Position numbers and translations under genes: made by a program. From Opitutaceae bacterium (GTDB lineage: Bacteria > Verrucomicrobiota > Verrucomicrobiia > Opitutales > Opitutaceae): a stretch of DNA of 64,000 nucleotides. The notes beneath the pieces were generated by a model. The model ran no database searches and was not told where the DNA came from. It was given only the letters and a program-made list of their open reading frames with translations. Below, piece by piece: positions 37,301 through 46,307 of the stretch. The number at the start of each line of letters is the position of its first letter. The stretch's first letter is position 1. The DNA lies in assembly GCA_030648295.1 (NCBI GenBank), contig JAUSID010000123.1:24923-88922 (forward strand), given 5' to 3'.

Positions 37301-38338
37301 ATGACCATGTATAGTCGCAACCACACCCTGACGCACCTTGCCCTGTGCTGCGGTCTGCTCGGGGCCCCCGTCCCGGCGAGTGCGCAACCGGTCAACCTCG
37401 TCCCGACCGGAGCCCTTCGGTTCACGATCAATGCCGGCAGTGCGATCGCTCCGGTGACCACTTCGTTTGCCATCTCGCTGCTGGATACGCCACAGGCCGC
37501 CGGCGCCACGGTCGCCCGGATAAACGCGATGACCGCGACGACGCTGACGGTCACGGGCGCAAACTGGATCGCGGGCGCGCTGGCCACGCCGTCTTTTCCT
37601 TATGCGATCCGGATTATCACGGGTGCGGCCGTTGGGGCCACGTTTCCCATTGGCGCCAACACGACCGACACGCTCACCTTCTTCAGCGTGGATCTCACCA
37701 CGTTCGGGCTGGTGACCGGCACGGCGGGCGATTCGATGCGAATCATTCCGGTGGATACGCTCAACAGCCTGTTTGGCGCGACCACTTTTCTGGGCGGCAC
37801 CAATCCCACCGAGGCGGACATGATCACGCTGAGCAGCAGCGGGACCCAGCTGTCGTATTATTACCACACGACGCTTTCGCGGTGGGTTCGCACGACGGGT
37901 CCAACCACGGATCGCGGCAACATCCCGATTCCTCTCGATGGGGCCATCAGCGTCACGCGCAAGTCGGCCGCCATGACGCTGACATTTGTCGGCCGGGTGC
38001 CGGACATGAGATTCAGCGTGGCGGTACCCAACTCCGGTCCCACCTATACCCACACGGGTTTTCCCGTGGACGTTTCCCTGGGCGTGATGAGCCTGCAAAC
38101 CGCACTGCCCGGTTGGCTTTCGGCCTCCACCCCCGGCACGGCCGACACCCTTTCGGTCAGCATCGGCGCCGGCTGGCTGAGTTATTTCCATAACGGCGCC
38201 TTCTGGCAGAGAACCACCGGCCCGGCCACCAACCGGGACGCCATCGTGATCGTCGCCGGAACGCCGATCCTTATTTTCAAACGAGGCACCGCGGCCGGCG
38301 CCTCTTACTTCAACCGCGCTCTGCCGTATTCGTTCTGA
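37301..38338 (+). CDS. TIGR02597-type secreted protein
   Basis: 345 residues with a signal peptide (THLALCCGLLGAPVPASA). The body is Thr/Ser/Gly-rich beta sequence with paired motifs: DTLNSLFGATTFLGGTNPTE, SYYYHTTLSRWVRTTG and LSYFHNGAFWQRTTGPATNR. These features match the uncharacterised TIGR02597 family, which is largely restricted to Verrucomicrobiota. It starts six bases after the GH9 stop and precedes a PEP-CTERM protein gene by ten bases, so the three may form one transcript. It is probably exported to the periplasm or surface. No enzymatic motif is visible. Confidence 0.78.
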   Translation: MTMYSRNHTLTHLALCCGLLGAPVPASAQPVNLVPTGALRFTINAGSAIAPVTTSFAISLLDTPQAAGATVARINAMTATTLTVTGANWIAGALATPSFPYAIRIITGAAVGATFPIGANTTDTLTFFSVDLTTFGLVTGTAGDSMRIIPVDTLNSLFGATTFLGGTNPTEADMITLSSSGTQLSYYYHTTLSRWVRTTGPTTDRGNIPIPLDGAISVTRKSAAMTLTFVGRVPDMRFSVAVPNSGPTYTHTGFPVDVSLGVMSLQTALPGWLSASTPGTADTLSVSIGAGWLSYFHNGAFWQRTTGPATNRDAIVIVAGTPILIFKRGTAAGASYFNRALPYSF

Positions 38339-38347
38339 ACTCGTCCT

Positions 38348-39016
38348 ATGAAAACGCTCCCAACTCTCCTCGTCCTGGCGTCGACGCTATTGCTCTCGTC
38401 CGCGCGCGCGCAGGTCGTCCTGCAGAACTTCTCCAGCACCGTTGGTACCACAACGTTCTTCCACGGTACTTGGGAAGCCTCGGGCGACCCTTTCGGCACG
38501 AACAGTCCGAACATCAATTTTGTTCAGGGCGCCGGGGTGTACGATTTCACCGGCACGACCGGACTGGTGCCGACAAATGATGCCAACTCCAAAGTCGAGT
38601 TTTTCAACGGGACGGCCGTTAGCATCGGAACCAACACCTTTCTGTCCGTATCGGCCCAAATGCTCGCCACCAACGCTGCGACTTCGTTTGCCGTGACATT
38701 GGTCGATACCGGTGGAAAAACCGCCTTCTCGACGTTTTCCGCGGTGGATTTCGTGACCGGCAGTTACACCACGATTACCGGAGCGCTCACTTTTCAGGCC
38801 GGCTTCGTGCCCGCGAGCATCAACTCGATGATAATTTCGGGAAACCAGTCGGGCGGCAGCGCCCAGTTCAACATCAGCTTCGACAACATTGCCGCGACCT
38901 CCGCCATTCCCGAGCCCGGCACCTACGCCGCACTCGCAGGCGCCGTTGCCCTTGGTTTCGCGGCTTGGCGCCGCCGTCGCGCCCCGCGAAATCCAGCCAG
39001 GCCGAATGTCACGTGA
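38348..39016 (+). CDS. PEP-CTERM sorting-signal protein
   Basis: 222 residues with an N-terminal signal peptide (MKTLPTLLVLASTLLLSSAR). The mature part is beta-rich (FFHGTWEASGDPFGTN, FNISFDNIAATSA). The C-terminus carries the PEP-CTERM tripartite signal: AIPEPGTYAALAGAVALGFA followed by AWRRRRAPR. Such proteins are handled by exosortase (not encoded here) and typically end up in the exopolysaccharide matrix. That would match the polysaccharide locus at 19-27 kb, though a link is inference. Confidence 0.9.
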   Translation: MKTLPTLLVLASTLLLSSARAQVVLQNFSSTVGTTTFFHGTWEASGDPFGTNSPNINFVQGAGVYDFTGTTGLVPTNDANSKVEFFNGTAVSIGTNTFLSVSAQMLATNAATSFAVTLVDTGGKTAFSTFSAVDFVTGSYTTITGALTFQAGFVPASINSMIISGNQSGGSAQFNISFDNIAATSAIPEPGTYAALAGAVALGFAAWRRRRAPRNPARPNVT

Positions 39017-39496
39017 TACCCCGCGCGGCGCAGCCGGACCGGACGACTTTCCGGAAACCGGCGATTTTTGGTTTTAACGTATTACGTTAAAACGCCTCTG
39101 AAATCGGCCTCGCTGAGGCGGATGATCGTACAGATTTGATATTAGCATGCGGGCGAGGTTTCACGCGGCACTCGCGTTGAAAATATCGCCTGCAGTTGCA
39201 CCACGTCATGCACACAGCAGGGCTGCCGCTTGCGGCACGCCGCATCAACGGTACCGCGGACCGGCTCGCGTTGCCGCTTTGCCGCGCTCGCCACCGACCG
39301 CCGGTGCGTGGGCGTCGATGCCAGCAGGATTTGCGGACCGGGTATCAACCCACTGGGTTACACTCCATAGCAGGGCCGCCGGCGTTGGACTATAGTCCGC
39401 CCAACGAAATGCCGTCGGCCACCCCGGGATAAACACAATTATTGTGAGTCACGGGAAAAAGCACCGAAGCCTTAGCGCGCAAAAAGGAAGTCACCC
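39017..39496. other. 480-bp intergenic region with a strong palindrome
   Basis: No credible gene on either strand. At 39072-39092 the arms TTTTAACGTA and TACGTTAAAA form a perfect palindrome around a single T. It could be a LacI-family-like or similar operator, or a bidirectional terminator for the PEP-CTERM gene, but it lacks GC content typical of terminators. The 3' part (39450-39496) should carry the promoter of the next gene, which has the ribosome-binding sequence AAGGAAG. Confidence 0.6.
39072..39092. promoter_or_regulatory. 21-bp perfect palindrome, operator-like
   Basis: TTTTAACGTA, T, TACGTTAAAA. It lies 55 bp after the PEP-CTERM gene and about 400 bp before the next start. Two-fold symmetry with an AACGT-type half-site is seen in LacI-family operators, but the distance to the next gene is large, and no regulator gene is close. 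Confidence 0.45.
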
Positions 39497-40141
39497 ATGA
39501 AACTGAAACTTAATCTTCTCGCCGGCGCAGCCATTCTGAGCGCCGTTTCACTCACCAGCCTCGCGCAGACCCCTGCGATTCCCGATGGCAGCAACGGCAG
39601 CCGCGCTCCGCTGCCCGCGAATCGGCCTTCTGACTACTCGGCCGCCACGACCCAGAACGCCGACAGCTCCGCGCTGGTGGCCAACCACATTGGCGCACCG
39701 GAGTCGAACCAGGCCTTCGCCATCACGCCGGTCGCACCGCTCCCCGAGAGTTACGCGACCACGGCCCCGGCTGCCGAACCGGTGCTGTCACCGACCGGTC
39801 GGTCCGTCGCCATCGCCGGCGAGTCGCTCGGCGCGGCCAACCTGAGTTCGCAAATCCGGTCCAACGCGACCGCCTCGCAGGACCAGTTGCGGGATGTCGA
39901 AGCTCGCGTCGCCGTGAGTGAGCAGTCGATGGCCACGACCCGGAGCGCGATGCCCACCCTGAGCACCGAAGGTCAGGAGAAGTTCGACGCCGCCAACAGC
40001 GAGGTGAAAGCCAAGGGGCAATCGCTTCGCCGGAGCATCAAAGCCGCACGCAACACCTCCAGCGAGCAGGTTGCCGCCGATTTTGAAGCGTATGCCGCCG
40101 CCGTCACCCGCGTCGACGCCCTCGCGTCAGGCCAGCCCTGA
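39497..40141 (+). CDS. exported Ala/Ser/Thr-rich hypothetical protein
   Basis: 214 residues, not recognised. There is a signal peptide (MKLKLNLLAGAAILSAVSLT, cleaved near LAQ), then a low-complexity Pro/Ala/Thr stretch to about residue 100. The C-terminal part is a helical region (SSQIRSNATASQDQLRDVEA through RRSIKAARNTSSEQVAADFE) that could form a coiled coil. The start is backed by a good ribosome-binding site, AAGGAAG. A textbook terminator follows at 40181, so it is monocistronic. It is likely periplasmic. A role in envelope structure is possible from the coiled-coil tail, but nothing shows it directly. Confidence 0.75.
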   Translation: MKLKLNLLAGAAILSAVSLTSLAQTPAIPDGSNGSRAPLPANRPSDYSAATTQNADSSALVANHIGAPESNQAFAITPVAPLPESYATTAPAAEPVLSPTGRSVAIAGESLGAANLSSQIRSNATASQDQLRDVEARVAVSEQSMATTRSAMPTLSTEGQEKFDAANSEVKAKGQSLRRSIKAARNTSSEQVAADFEAYAAAVTRVDALASGQP

Positions 40142-40180
40142 GTCTTGCCCTGGTCCGGTATCCATAACGACCCAAATCAC

Positions 40181-40212
40181 CTCTGGCGGCCTCCGGGCCG
40201 CCAGAGTTTTTT
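40181..40212 (+). terminator. intrinsic terminator
   Basis: CTCTGGCGGC, loop CTCCGG, GCCGCCAGAG, then six T. It has a ten-base perfect stem and ends the transcript of the 214-residue protein gene. Confidence 0.95.
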
Positions 40213-40324
40213 CGCAGGGTCGCATCGACCGGCCGGCCACCTCCTCGTCGGCGCCACCACCGTCGGCACGAGAGTTCAGTGAACCGACATCCAACCACTC
40301 CATCCATCCGCCACGCTTCCGCCC

Positions 40325-41383
40325 ATGACTCCACGCTCCTTCTCTCTTTTCCTGCGCCTCGGCCTCTTCGCCCTGATGCCTGCCACCGCCCTGGTCGCAC
40401 GCCATCGCGAACCCGACGCCACCGGTCGGGCCCGCTCCGCGCCGGTGTTCACCGTCTATTTTGAAAACGACATCGCCACCGGTACCGACGAGCACTACAC
40501 GAACGGCCTGAAAGTTTCCTGGCTCTCCGCCGATCTCGTCGAGTGGGGCCAGTCCGGCTGGCGCCAGACGTTCATCGAATTTCTTCCCTTCGTGAACCGG
40601 CGGGGCGGCCAGAAAAACATCGGACTCGCGTTCGGTCAGAACATCTACACGCCGCGCGACATCACCTTGGCCGTGCCCGATCCGGTCGATCGCCCGTATG
40701 CAGGCTGGAGCTATCTCGAGCTCGCGTTCGTCAGCAAGACCCCGGCGGTTTCGGACACCGTCGCGATTCAGGCCGGCCTCATCGGCCCGCACAGCATGGC
40801 CGACGACACGCAGCGGCTCGTTCATCAATGGAGCGGCATCTCGCGGCCGCGCGGATGGGGATATCAGCTCCATGACGAAATCGGCGTGAATCTCTCCTAT
40901 GAACGCCGGTGGCGGCTCTACGCCCGCTCGCTGCTCAAGATGGTCGGCATCGACCTCGTGCCGCACGCCGGTGCAAGCCTCGGCAATGTCCAGATGTACG
41001 CCAACGCGGGTGGAACGCTCCGGCTCGGGCTGAATCTGCCGAGCGATTTCGGGGTACAACTCGCGCGCCCCGGCAGCGTCGGCGGCAGCCCGACCGACGA
41101 TCTCGATCCGCGGGTCGCACTCGACCGCAACTTCAGCGCGTTTGTTTTCGGCGCGTGCGACGGCCGCGCGGTGGCGCGGGATATTTTTCTCGACGGAAAC
41201 ACGTTTCGCTCCAGCCGCTCCGTGACCAAGGAGGATTTCGTCGCTGACCTCAGCGCCGGCGCCGGATTCATCGCGGGACGCTGGCAGCTCACGTATACGC
41301 AGGTGTGGCGCACGCGGGAGTTCAAGTCGCAGCGGGAAAAATACAACAACTTCGGCTCGATCACGCTCTCCCGCGCGTATTGA
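40325..41383 (+). CDS. LpxR-like lipid A deacylase, outer-membrane protein
   Basis: 352 residues with an N-terminal signal segment. The LpxR signature is present: FTVYFENDIATGTDEHYTNG, where Asn48-Asp49 match the catalytic Asn/Asp pair. DRPYAGWSYLELAFV and GLIGPHSMADDTQRLVHQW follow, in which the final His matches the catalytic His. The C-terminus ends in an aromatic beta-strand, fitting an outer-membrane barrel. LpxR removes the 3'-acyloxyacyl chain of lipid A in a calcium-dependent way. The family match is good; the exact cleavage site here is inference. A PagL-like deacylase lies 5 kb downstream. cls follows after 24 bp, so the two are probably co-transcribed. Confidence 0.82.
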   Translation: MTPRSFSLFLRLGLFALMPATALVARHREPDATGRARSAPVFTVYFENDIATGTDEHYTNGLKVSWLSADLVEWGQSGWRQTFIEFLPFVNRRGGQKNIGLAFGQNIYTPRDITLAVPDPVDRPYAGWSYLELAFVSKTPAVSDTVAIQAGLIGPHSMADDTQRLVHQWSGISRPRGWGYQLHDEIGVNLSYERRWRLYARSLLKMVGIDLVPHAGASLGNVQMYANAGGTLRLGLNLPSDFGVQLARPGSVGGSPTDDLDPRVALDRNFSAFVFGACDGRAVARDIFLDGNTFRSSRSVTKEDFVADLSAGAGFIAGRWQLTYTQVWRTREFKSQREKYNNFGSITLSRAY

Positions 41384-41407
41384 GTTCCGCGGCCGAGACG
41401 GCCGCGA

Positions 41408-42835
41408 ATGAAGACAATTTTGTTGCTCACCTATTTCGCCGGCTGGGCGCTGATCCCGCATCTGCTGATGCTCAAGAAGCGCCCGGCGGCGACCCTCGCG
41501 TGGCTCTGGGCGATCATCTTCATTCCCCTGCTCGGCGCGCTGGCCTATCTCGCCTTCGGCACCCACCGGTTGAAACGCCGCCGGTTGAAACGCCGGAATC
41601 TTTTTTCCGCGCGTTCCTCCCACCAACGAACGCCCGCCAGCGCCACGGATGACGCCACCAACACGCTGGTGGGGGACCTGCCGCGTCGGGATCGCCAGTT
41701 CCTGCAGCTGCTGTCGCGGATCAATCAGCTGCCCGTGAGTTCGACCACGGAGCTTCGCATCCTGTGCAACTCGGATGAGTTTTACCCCGCGCTCGCATCG
41801 CGGATCCGCGACGCCCGGCACCATATTCACATCGAGTTTTATGTCTGGCAGCCGGACGACACCGGTCGGCGCTTTCTCCAACTTCTGACCGACGCCGCCC
41901 GCCGCGGTGTGGTGGTGCGCCTGCTGCTCGACGGTGTTGGTTCGCACCGCTTGTCCGAAAGCCTTTTGGCCGAATACCGCACCGCGGGCGGGCACTTTTC
42001 CTGGTTTCAAAGCCTCGATCCGCTCCGCAATCGTTTTTTTCTCAACCTGAGGAATCATCGCAAACTCCAGATCATCGACGGCACCGTGGCTTTCGTCGGC
42101 GGCATGAACATCGGCCGCGAATACGAGGGACTCGATGCTGCATCAGGTCACTGGCGGGATGTGCAGGTCGAAGCCACCGGCTCCGTGGCCTGCGAACTCC
42201 AGGAGGTCTTCGCGGACGACTGGTTTTTCGCCACGGATGAAAAGATTGCCGGCGCGGACTATTTTCCCACTTCGGGTGCGCGGGCCCGCCATCCGGCCCA
42301 CATCGTTCTCGGCGGGCCCGACCGGCAGAACGAACCAATCAGCAAATCAATCGTCAGCCTCCTGAACGAGGCGAGCGACCGGGTGTGGATCGCCACGGGT
42401 TATTTCGTACCCGACGACATTCTGCTCGCCGCGCTCGAACTCGCCGCCAGCCGCGGCGTCGATGTGCGGCTGCTCATTTCCGAGAAGAACGACCATCCCT
42501 TCCTCGTCACGGTGGGGCGCTCCTACTATGACGAGTTGCTTGCGGCGGGCGTCCGCATTTTCGAGTACTCGGCGGGGATCTATCATTCGAAGATCGCGCT
42601 CGCCGATGCACGCTGGGGGATGGTCGGTTCCGCGAATCTCGACTACCGATCGATGCGGCTGAATTTCGAGTTGAACCTGATCTTCCATTCGGCCGCGCAA
42701 AACGAGGTGCTCGCGCGGGTACTGGCGCACGACCTCGGCCTGTGCCGGGAAATCGAGCCGGCGGTGTTCGCCCGCCGGCCGTTCCGGCAAAAACTCTCCG
42801 AGGCGGCGCTGCGACCGTTGTCGCCCTTGCTGTGA
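41408..42835 (+). CDS. cls: cardiolipin synthase (phospholipase D family)
   Basis: 475 residues. Two N-terminal membrane helices (LLLTYFAGWALIPHLLML and LAWLWAIIFIPLLGALAYL) are followed by two HKD motifs: HRKLQIIDGTVAFVGGMN and HSKIALADARWGMVGSANLD. Each comprises the H-x-K-x4-D active site with its GG/GS-x-N tail. It condenses phosphatidylglycerol molecules into cardiolipin at the inner membrane. The basic run RLKRRRLKRRNLF after the anchor is a short imperfect repeat. It lies among lipid A modification genes, which suggests a shared role in envelope lipid remodelling. Confidence 0.93.
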   Translation: MKTILLLTYFAGWALIPHLLMLKKRPAATLAWLWAIIFIPLLGALAYLAFGTHRLKRRRLKRRNLFSARSSHQRTPASATDDATNTLVGDLPRRDRQFLQLLSRINQLPVSSTTELRILCNSDEFYPALASRIRDARHHIHIEFYVWQPDDTGRRFLQLLTDAARRGVVVRLLLDGVGSHRLSESLLAEYRTAGGHFSWFQSLDPLRNRFFLNLRNHRKLQIIDGTVAFVGGMNIGREYEGLDAASGHWRDVQVEATGSVACELQEVFADDWFFATDEKIAGADYFPTSGARARHPAHIVLGGPDRQNEPISKSIVSLLNEASDRVWIATGYFVPDDILLAALELAASRGVDVRLLISEKNDHPFLVTVGRSYYDELLAAGVRIFEYSAGIYHSKIALADARWGMVGSANLDYRSMRLNFELNLIFHSAAQNEVLARVLAHDLGLCREIEPAVFARRPFRQKLSEAALRPLSPLL

Positions 42836-42911
42836 ACTCGGCGCCAAGCCGAAGGCATTTGGTTCCTGGGCCTTTCTCCGCGGTGGAACCCTCGATCATT
42901 TCCCCGCTTAT

Positions 42912-42935
42912 GCAGAACCGCTCCCGCGGTTCTGC
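42912..42935. terminator. perfect 10-bp hairpin between cls and entericidin genes
   Basis: GCAGAACCGC, loop TCCC, GCGGTTCTGC. It lies between convergent genes (cls plus strand, entericidin minus strand), so it probably ends both transcripts. No T-tract follows, so Rho-dependent or bidirectional action is possible; it could also be a REP-type repeat. Confidence 0.6.
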
Positions 42936-43026
42936 TCTTAGCCCGCACGGACTTGAGAGCCAAGCTGGGCGAAACCACGCTGAAGACAAAGGAACGCCGA
43001 ACGACCGCAGACTGTTAAAGTGCGGG

Positions 43027-43173
43027 CTAGCGCGAGGCTTTCTGCTCAATCTTGTCGCCGAGTTTCTCGACATCCCTGCCGAAGCCCTTGGTCGTGTTGC
43101 AGCCCGTGGCGATCAACGACATTACCGCGATGCCAAGCACGAGAGCCGCAGCGGTTTTGATTTTGGAGTTCAT
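43027..43173 (-). CDS. entericidin A/B-family small lipoprotein
   Basis: 48 residues: MNSKIKTAAALVLGIAVMSL at the N-terminus, the lipobox IATGC with the modified Cys25, then NTTKGFGRDVEKLGDKIEQK. The G-C-N-T-x-K-G-x-G-x-D-x-E-K pattern is the entericidin signature. E. coli EcnA/EcnB form a lipoprotein antidote/toxin pair; homologues elsewhere often occur as single copies of unknown role, as here. The gene is clean from ATG to TAG. The protein should sit in the outer or inner membrane. Confidence 0.9.
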   Translation of the reverse strand: MNSKIKTAAALVLGIAVMSLIATGCNTTKGFGRDVEKLGDKIEQKASR

Positions 43174-43357
43174 CACCCAAAAATATCACGCCAGCGGTCG
43201 GGCTGCCATGGGGTATACTGAGGCCTGAGCGTGCGGCCGGCCGCGGCGTCATGTGGTTTCCCCGTGCGCGGGTGTCATTCGCGATCCGCGCCGGATAAAG
43301 CGCCGCGTGCTTCGCCGATATCGGGCAACCTATTCAATAATTCCTACACTCAATATC

Positions 43358-44053
43358 ATGCACGATACCGCTCCGACTGACTCACGATCGCAGCCCTCCT
43401 CCGTCGTTACCATTGCTCGCGCCGAGGTGGGTACGGAAAACAAGACCGCCCAGCCGCCCCTCACCAGTGGCTTTGGAGCCGTCCTGGAACAGGAACGCGA
43501 CCTGCATTCATCGACCGAGCGATACCAGCGCGGTCCCGACGGCCCGCATTCCGCCGCGACCGATTCCCTCTTGTGCGATCAGCAGCTGCGACTTCGCGCG
43601 AACATTGCGCTGCTGGAACAGCGATATGAACTCCTGCCCCATCCCACGCGTTTCGAAGCGTGGCGCGGGAAGGCGGCCCCGCTGCCGGCAGATCAAGGCG
43701 GCGACGAGAAGGGCACGAAGTCGCTGCCTGCCCTTATCGCCGGCCACCGCAAGGTCCTGAAAAACATCACGACGCTCATCGAGCAGCGGCCCGATGGCCA
43801 GCGCGGCGAACTCATCATGGCGGAGGTCGCGCGCCACCATGTCCAAATGGCCGGAACATTGACCGCGCTGCTCGGGAACGACGACGCGGCGCACAACGTT
43901 GACGTCAATCCCATCGTCGCGCAGGCGTCAGCGCCCGCCACTCCCGGCACGAATGTGAGTCGTTGGGAGAATGAAGGCGGTGCCGCCCGGCCACCCGTCG
44001 CGCCGATTCTGCAGGCGCCTCCACCGGCAGCGAAAATGTCCTCCTCCCAATGA
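43358..44053 (+). CDS. hypothetical protein coupled to lipid acyltransferase gene
   Basis: 231 residues from ATG 43358 (MHDTAPTDSRSQPSSVVTIA). It is hydrophilic, with no signal peptide or membrane segment. The central part is helical (LRLRANIALLEQRYELLPHP through HRKVLKNITTLIEQRPDGQR), and the last 45 residues are Pro/Ala-rich and probably disordered. No family was recognised. Its TGA overlaps the ATG of the downstream acyltransferase gene (ATGA), which suggests a linked function in lipid work, but nothing else supports this. In-frame starts upstream lack support. Confidence 0.6.
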   Translation: MHDTAPTDSRSQPSSVVTIARAEVGTENKTAQPPLTSGFGAVLEQERDLHSSTERYQRGPDGPHSAATDSLLCDQQLRLRANIALLEQRYELLPHPTRFEAWRGKAAPLPADQGGDEKGTKSLPALIAGHRKVLKNITTLIEQRPDGQRGELIMAEVARHHVQMAGTLTALLGNDDAAHNVDVNPIVAQASAPATPGTNVSRWENEGGAARPPVAPILQAPPPAAKMSSSQ

Positions 44054-45000
44054 ATCCGGCCGGCGTCGTCACCCGCAACCACGGTCCGGACTGGACCTTC
44101 GCCTTCCTTTCGTGGGCGGAGCGACAGTGCCCGTCCTGGGTCTTCCGACCGGCGCTGATGATTGGAACATGGATCGCGCTGGCACGGTTGCCCGTTGAGC
44201 GGCTGCAGTCGCGCGCCTACCTCGCCGTGGTGCTCGGCCGCCGGCCGCGGCCAATCGATCAGTGGCGCCATTTTTTCGCCTTTGCGGAATTTCTCATCCT
44301 CCTGGTTCGCACGAGCCGCGGCGCGGCGGTGCGGTGCAAGCTGGAGCCGGAGAATGCGGCCGCGTTCGAGACCCTGGTCCAGTCGGGCCGGCCGGCGCTT
44401 TTCGGCTCGTTTCATTTTGGCTCGTCCGATCTTCTCGGATACGTGCTGGGCGACCGCGGCCGGCGCGTGTCAATGCTCCGCCGGAAGCTGGACAATTCCG
44501 ACGACACGCGGCTGCTGGGAAAACGGTTTGGCGAGCATGTTTCGTTTCTGTGGGTCAACGATCCGGCGAACGCGCTCTTCAAGTTGAAGGAAGCCCTCGA
44601 TGCCGGCGCCTCGCTCGCGCTGAAGTGCGATCGGTTCGAATTCAGTTCCCGGGTCGAGCCGTTTCAATTCCTCGGCGCGCGGCGTCTGTTTCCGTTCACG
44701 ATCTATCACCTCGCCGTCCTCTTCAACCGGCCGGTGGTGTTTTGTGTGGCCGTGCCGGGTGCGGACGCGGAGGAGCTGCGTGTATTCTCCTCGGCGGTCT
44801 TCACGCCCGACTCAGCGCTCGATCGCGCGTCGAACCTCCGCGCCGCGCGGATTCATTTCCAGGCGGTCATGACGCAACTGGACACCCTGGTCCGGCGCCA
44901 TCCGATGCTTTGGTTCAATTTTGTGCCCCTCAACCCGGAGGCGCCGGCCCCCAGCCCGGAGGTGCCGTCGTATGCCGCACCGGCCGGGTTTGCGACTTGA
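44050..45000 (+). CDS. LpxL/HtrB-family lysophospholipid-type acyltransferase
   Basis: 316 residues of the LPLAT superfamily. The acyltransferase H-x4-D motif is in FGSFHFGSSDLLGY. A conserved second block appears as GASLALKCDRFEF with FLGARRLFPFTIYHLA, where the enzyme binds the acceptor. LpxL-type enzymes add secondary acyl chains to lipid A; LpxL-like proteins also serve in aryl polyene and ornithine-lipid pathways. It has no clear N-terminal helix, so it may be peripheral. It is coupled to the hypothetical gene upstream and convergent with a chorismatase-like gene. Substrate choice is open. Confidence 0.78.
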   Translation: MNPAGVVTRNHGPDWTFAFLSWAERQCPSWVFRPALMIGTWIALARLPVERLQSRAYLAVVLGRRPRPIDQWRHFFAFAEFLILLVRTSRGAAVRCKLEPENAAAFETLVQSGRPALFGSFHFGSSDLLGYVLGDRGRRVSMLRRKLDNSDDTRLLGKRFGEHVSFLWVNDPANALFKLKEALDAGASLALKCDRFEFSSRVEPFQFLGARRLFPFTIYHLAVLFNRPVVFCVAVPGADAEELRVFSSAVFTPDSALDRASNLRAARIHFQAVMTQLDTLVRRHPMLWFNFVPLNPEAPAPSPEVPSYAAPAGFAT

Positions 45001-45124
45001 TCGTACCCGCCGCGCGAGCCGGGGTACGTCATCCGGTTGTAGATGCCGGCGCTTGGCCGGCCCGCTTGGCGAAGGCGGGGGCGCGGGGCCGCAGAACCGG
45101 GTCCGGCGTTGCTGGAATGCGGCC

Positions 45125-46084
45125 TCAGTTTGGGCGCGAGGGAACAGTCACACCCAGGAGAGTTGCCTCGATTTCGACCAGGAGCGGCTGGCGGCAAATG
45201 TCGGCGTGCAGATACGAAATGCGGTCGCCGTTGCTGAAGAGATGTTCGCCCAGGGTGGCGGCGACGAGCGGTTGATCCGCTGCGTGGCGGACATACACCC
45301 GGAAGTGCCGCGATGAGCGACCTCCCTGATCGAGACGCGAACCGAGTCCACAGGCGCGTGATATCTCGGCCAGGTTTTGCAGGGTGCACTCGAGTTGGCC
45401 GGCGATCCCGCAGGCACCGACCGTCGCATGTCCGCGAATCGCGGCGGTGCCGGAGATGAACACCGTGGCAACATCACCATCCCGCGCGATCGTCGCGCGG
45501 GCGAAGCTCGGCGAACGCGGCCCAAATTTACGCGGGTAGTCGTAGGCCGGCACCTGCAGCGGATTCTCCACGTGACGCGGCTTCGTCGCACAGGCGGCAA
45601 ACGCAACCGTAAGGAATGCCGAATTGCATCCGACCGCGGACGCGGCCGGCACGAACAACTTGAAATCCCGGCCGTGTCGCTCTTCGAACGCACGGGAGCG
45701 TCCTTCGCAGAATGCCTGATAATTCTCCCGGCCGTTGGCGCCGGTCCCGTTGATCGCCGGGACGTAGTTCCAGATCCGCGCGACCTGAACGCCGCCCGTC
45801 ACCTTGAAGATCTCGCGATAGACTTGGTTCGCGGCCTGCTCGAGCCCAGGCGCCACCGCCACGGCGGCGATCCCGAGGTGCCAGTTGCCCATCTTGAAAA
45901 GCGTGAACGAGCCGGCGCGGCCGGCCGGCTTCGCGGTCGGGAAAAGATCGTCGACTTCATGACCGTCGAGTATCGGCACGCCCACGTCGAAGACCGCGGC
46001 GAAGGCGCCGCCAAATGCGATCTTCAAGGATGAGCGTTCAGTTGTGGCTGGAAACATTGGCGGCGCGGCGGGGATATGGGTCAC
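45125..46084 (-). CDS. chorismatase-like protein (FkbO/XanB2 family)
   Basis: 319 residues with RidA-related fold features. The family blocks are seen as RIWNYVPAINGTGANGRENY with QAFCEGRSRAFEERHG, and YPRKFGPRSPSFARATIARD with FISGTAAIRGHATVG. FkbO and Hyg5/XanB2 enzymes hydrolyse chorismate to dihydroxycyclohexadiene carboxylate or to 3- or 4-hydroxybenzoate, feeding polyketides or xanthomonadin-type aryl polyenes. The product here cannot be told. A lipid acyltransferase gene lies next to it, convergent, so a small pigment or lipid role is conceivable, but no other aryl polyene genes are in the window. Confidence 0.72.
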   Translation of the reverse strand: MTHIPAAPPMFPATTERSSLKIAFGGAFAAVFDVGVPILDGHEVDDLFPTAKPAGRAGSFTLFKMGNWHLGIAAVAVAPGLEQAANQVYREIFKVTGGVQVARIWNYVPAINGTGANGRENYQAFCEGRSRAFEERHGRDFKLFVPAASAVGCNSAFLTVAFAACATKPRHVENPLQVPAYDYPRKFGPRSPSFARATIARDGDVATVFISGTAAIRGHATVGACGIAGQLECTLQNLAEISRACGLGSRLDQGGRSSRHFRVYVRHAADQPLVAATLGEHLFSNGDRISYLHADICRQPLLVEIEATLLGVTVPSRPN

Positions 46085-46307
46085 GTGCTTGCAGGCACCA
46101 CGCTATCAGACACCGAAGTGGCACGGGGGTTGACATGGTCCATCGGCTTTATTCGCGGCGGAGCGGAACCGACATCTGGCTCCGGCCGCGCGACACCGCA
46201 CTTCAGCAAGACGGAGGGCAACCTGGGGTGAAAACCAATGACCAAATCAAACTGCCGCCGACGGCGAACGATCGATGTCGTATCGGACGACCGCCGAAAC
46301 CATTCTC

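Noticed and set aside
40127..42058. 643-codon minus-strand frame
   Set aside because: Antisense to the LpxR-like and cls genes, both of which have catalytic motifs; the frame has no family content.
43253..43357. N-terminal extension of the 231-residue protein
   Set aside because: The 35 extra residues are Arg-rich and unlike the rest; ATG 43358 is the simpler start.
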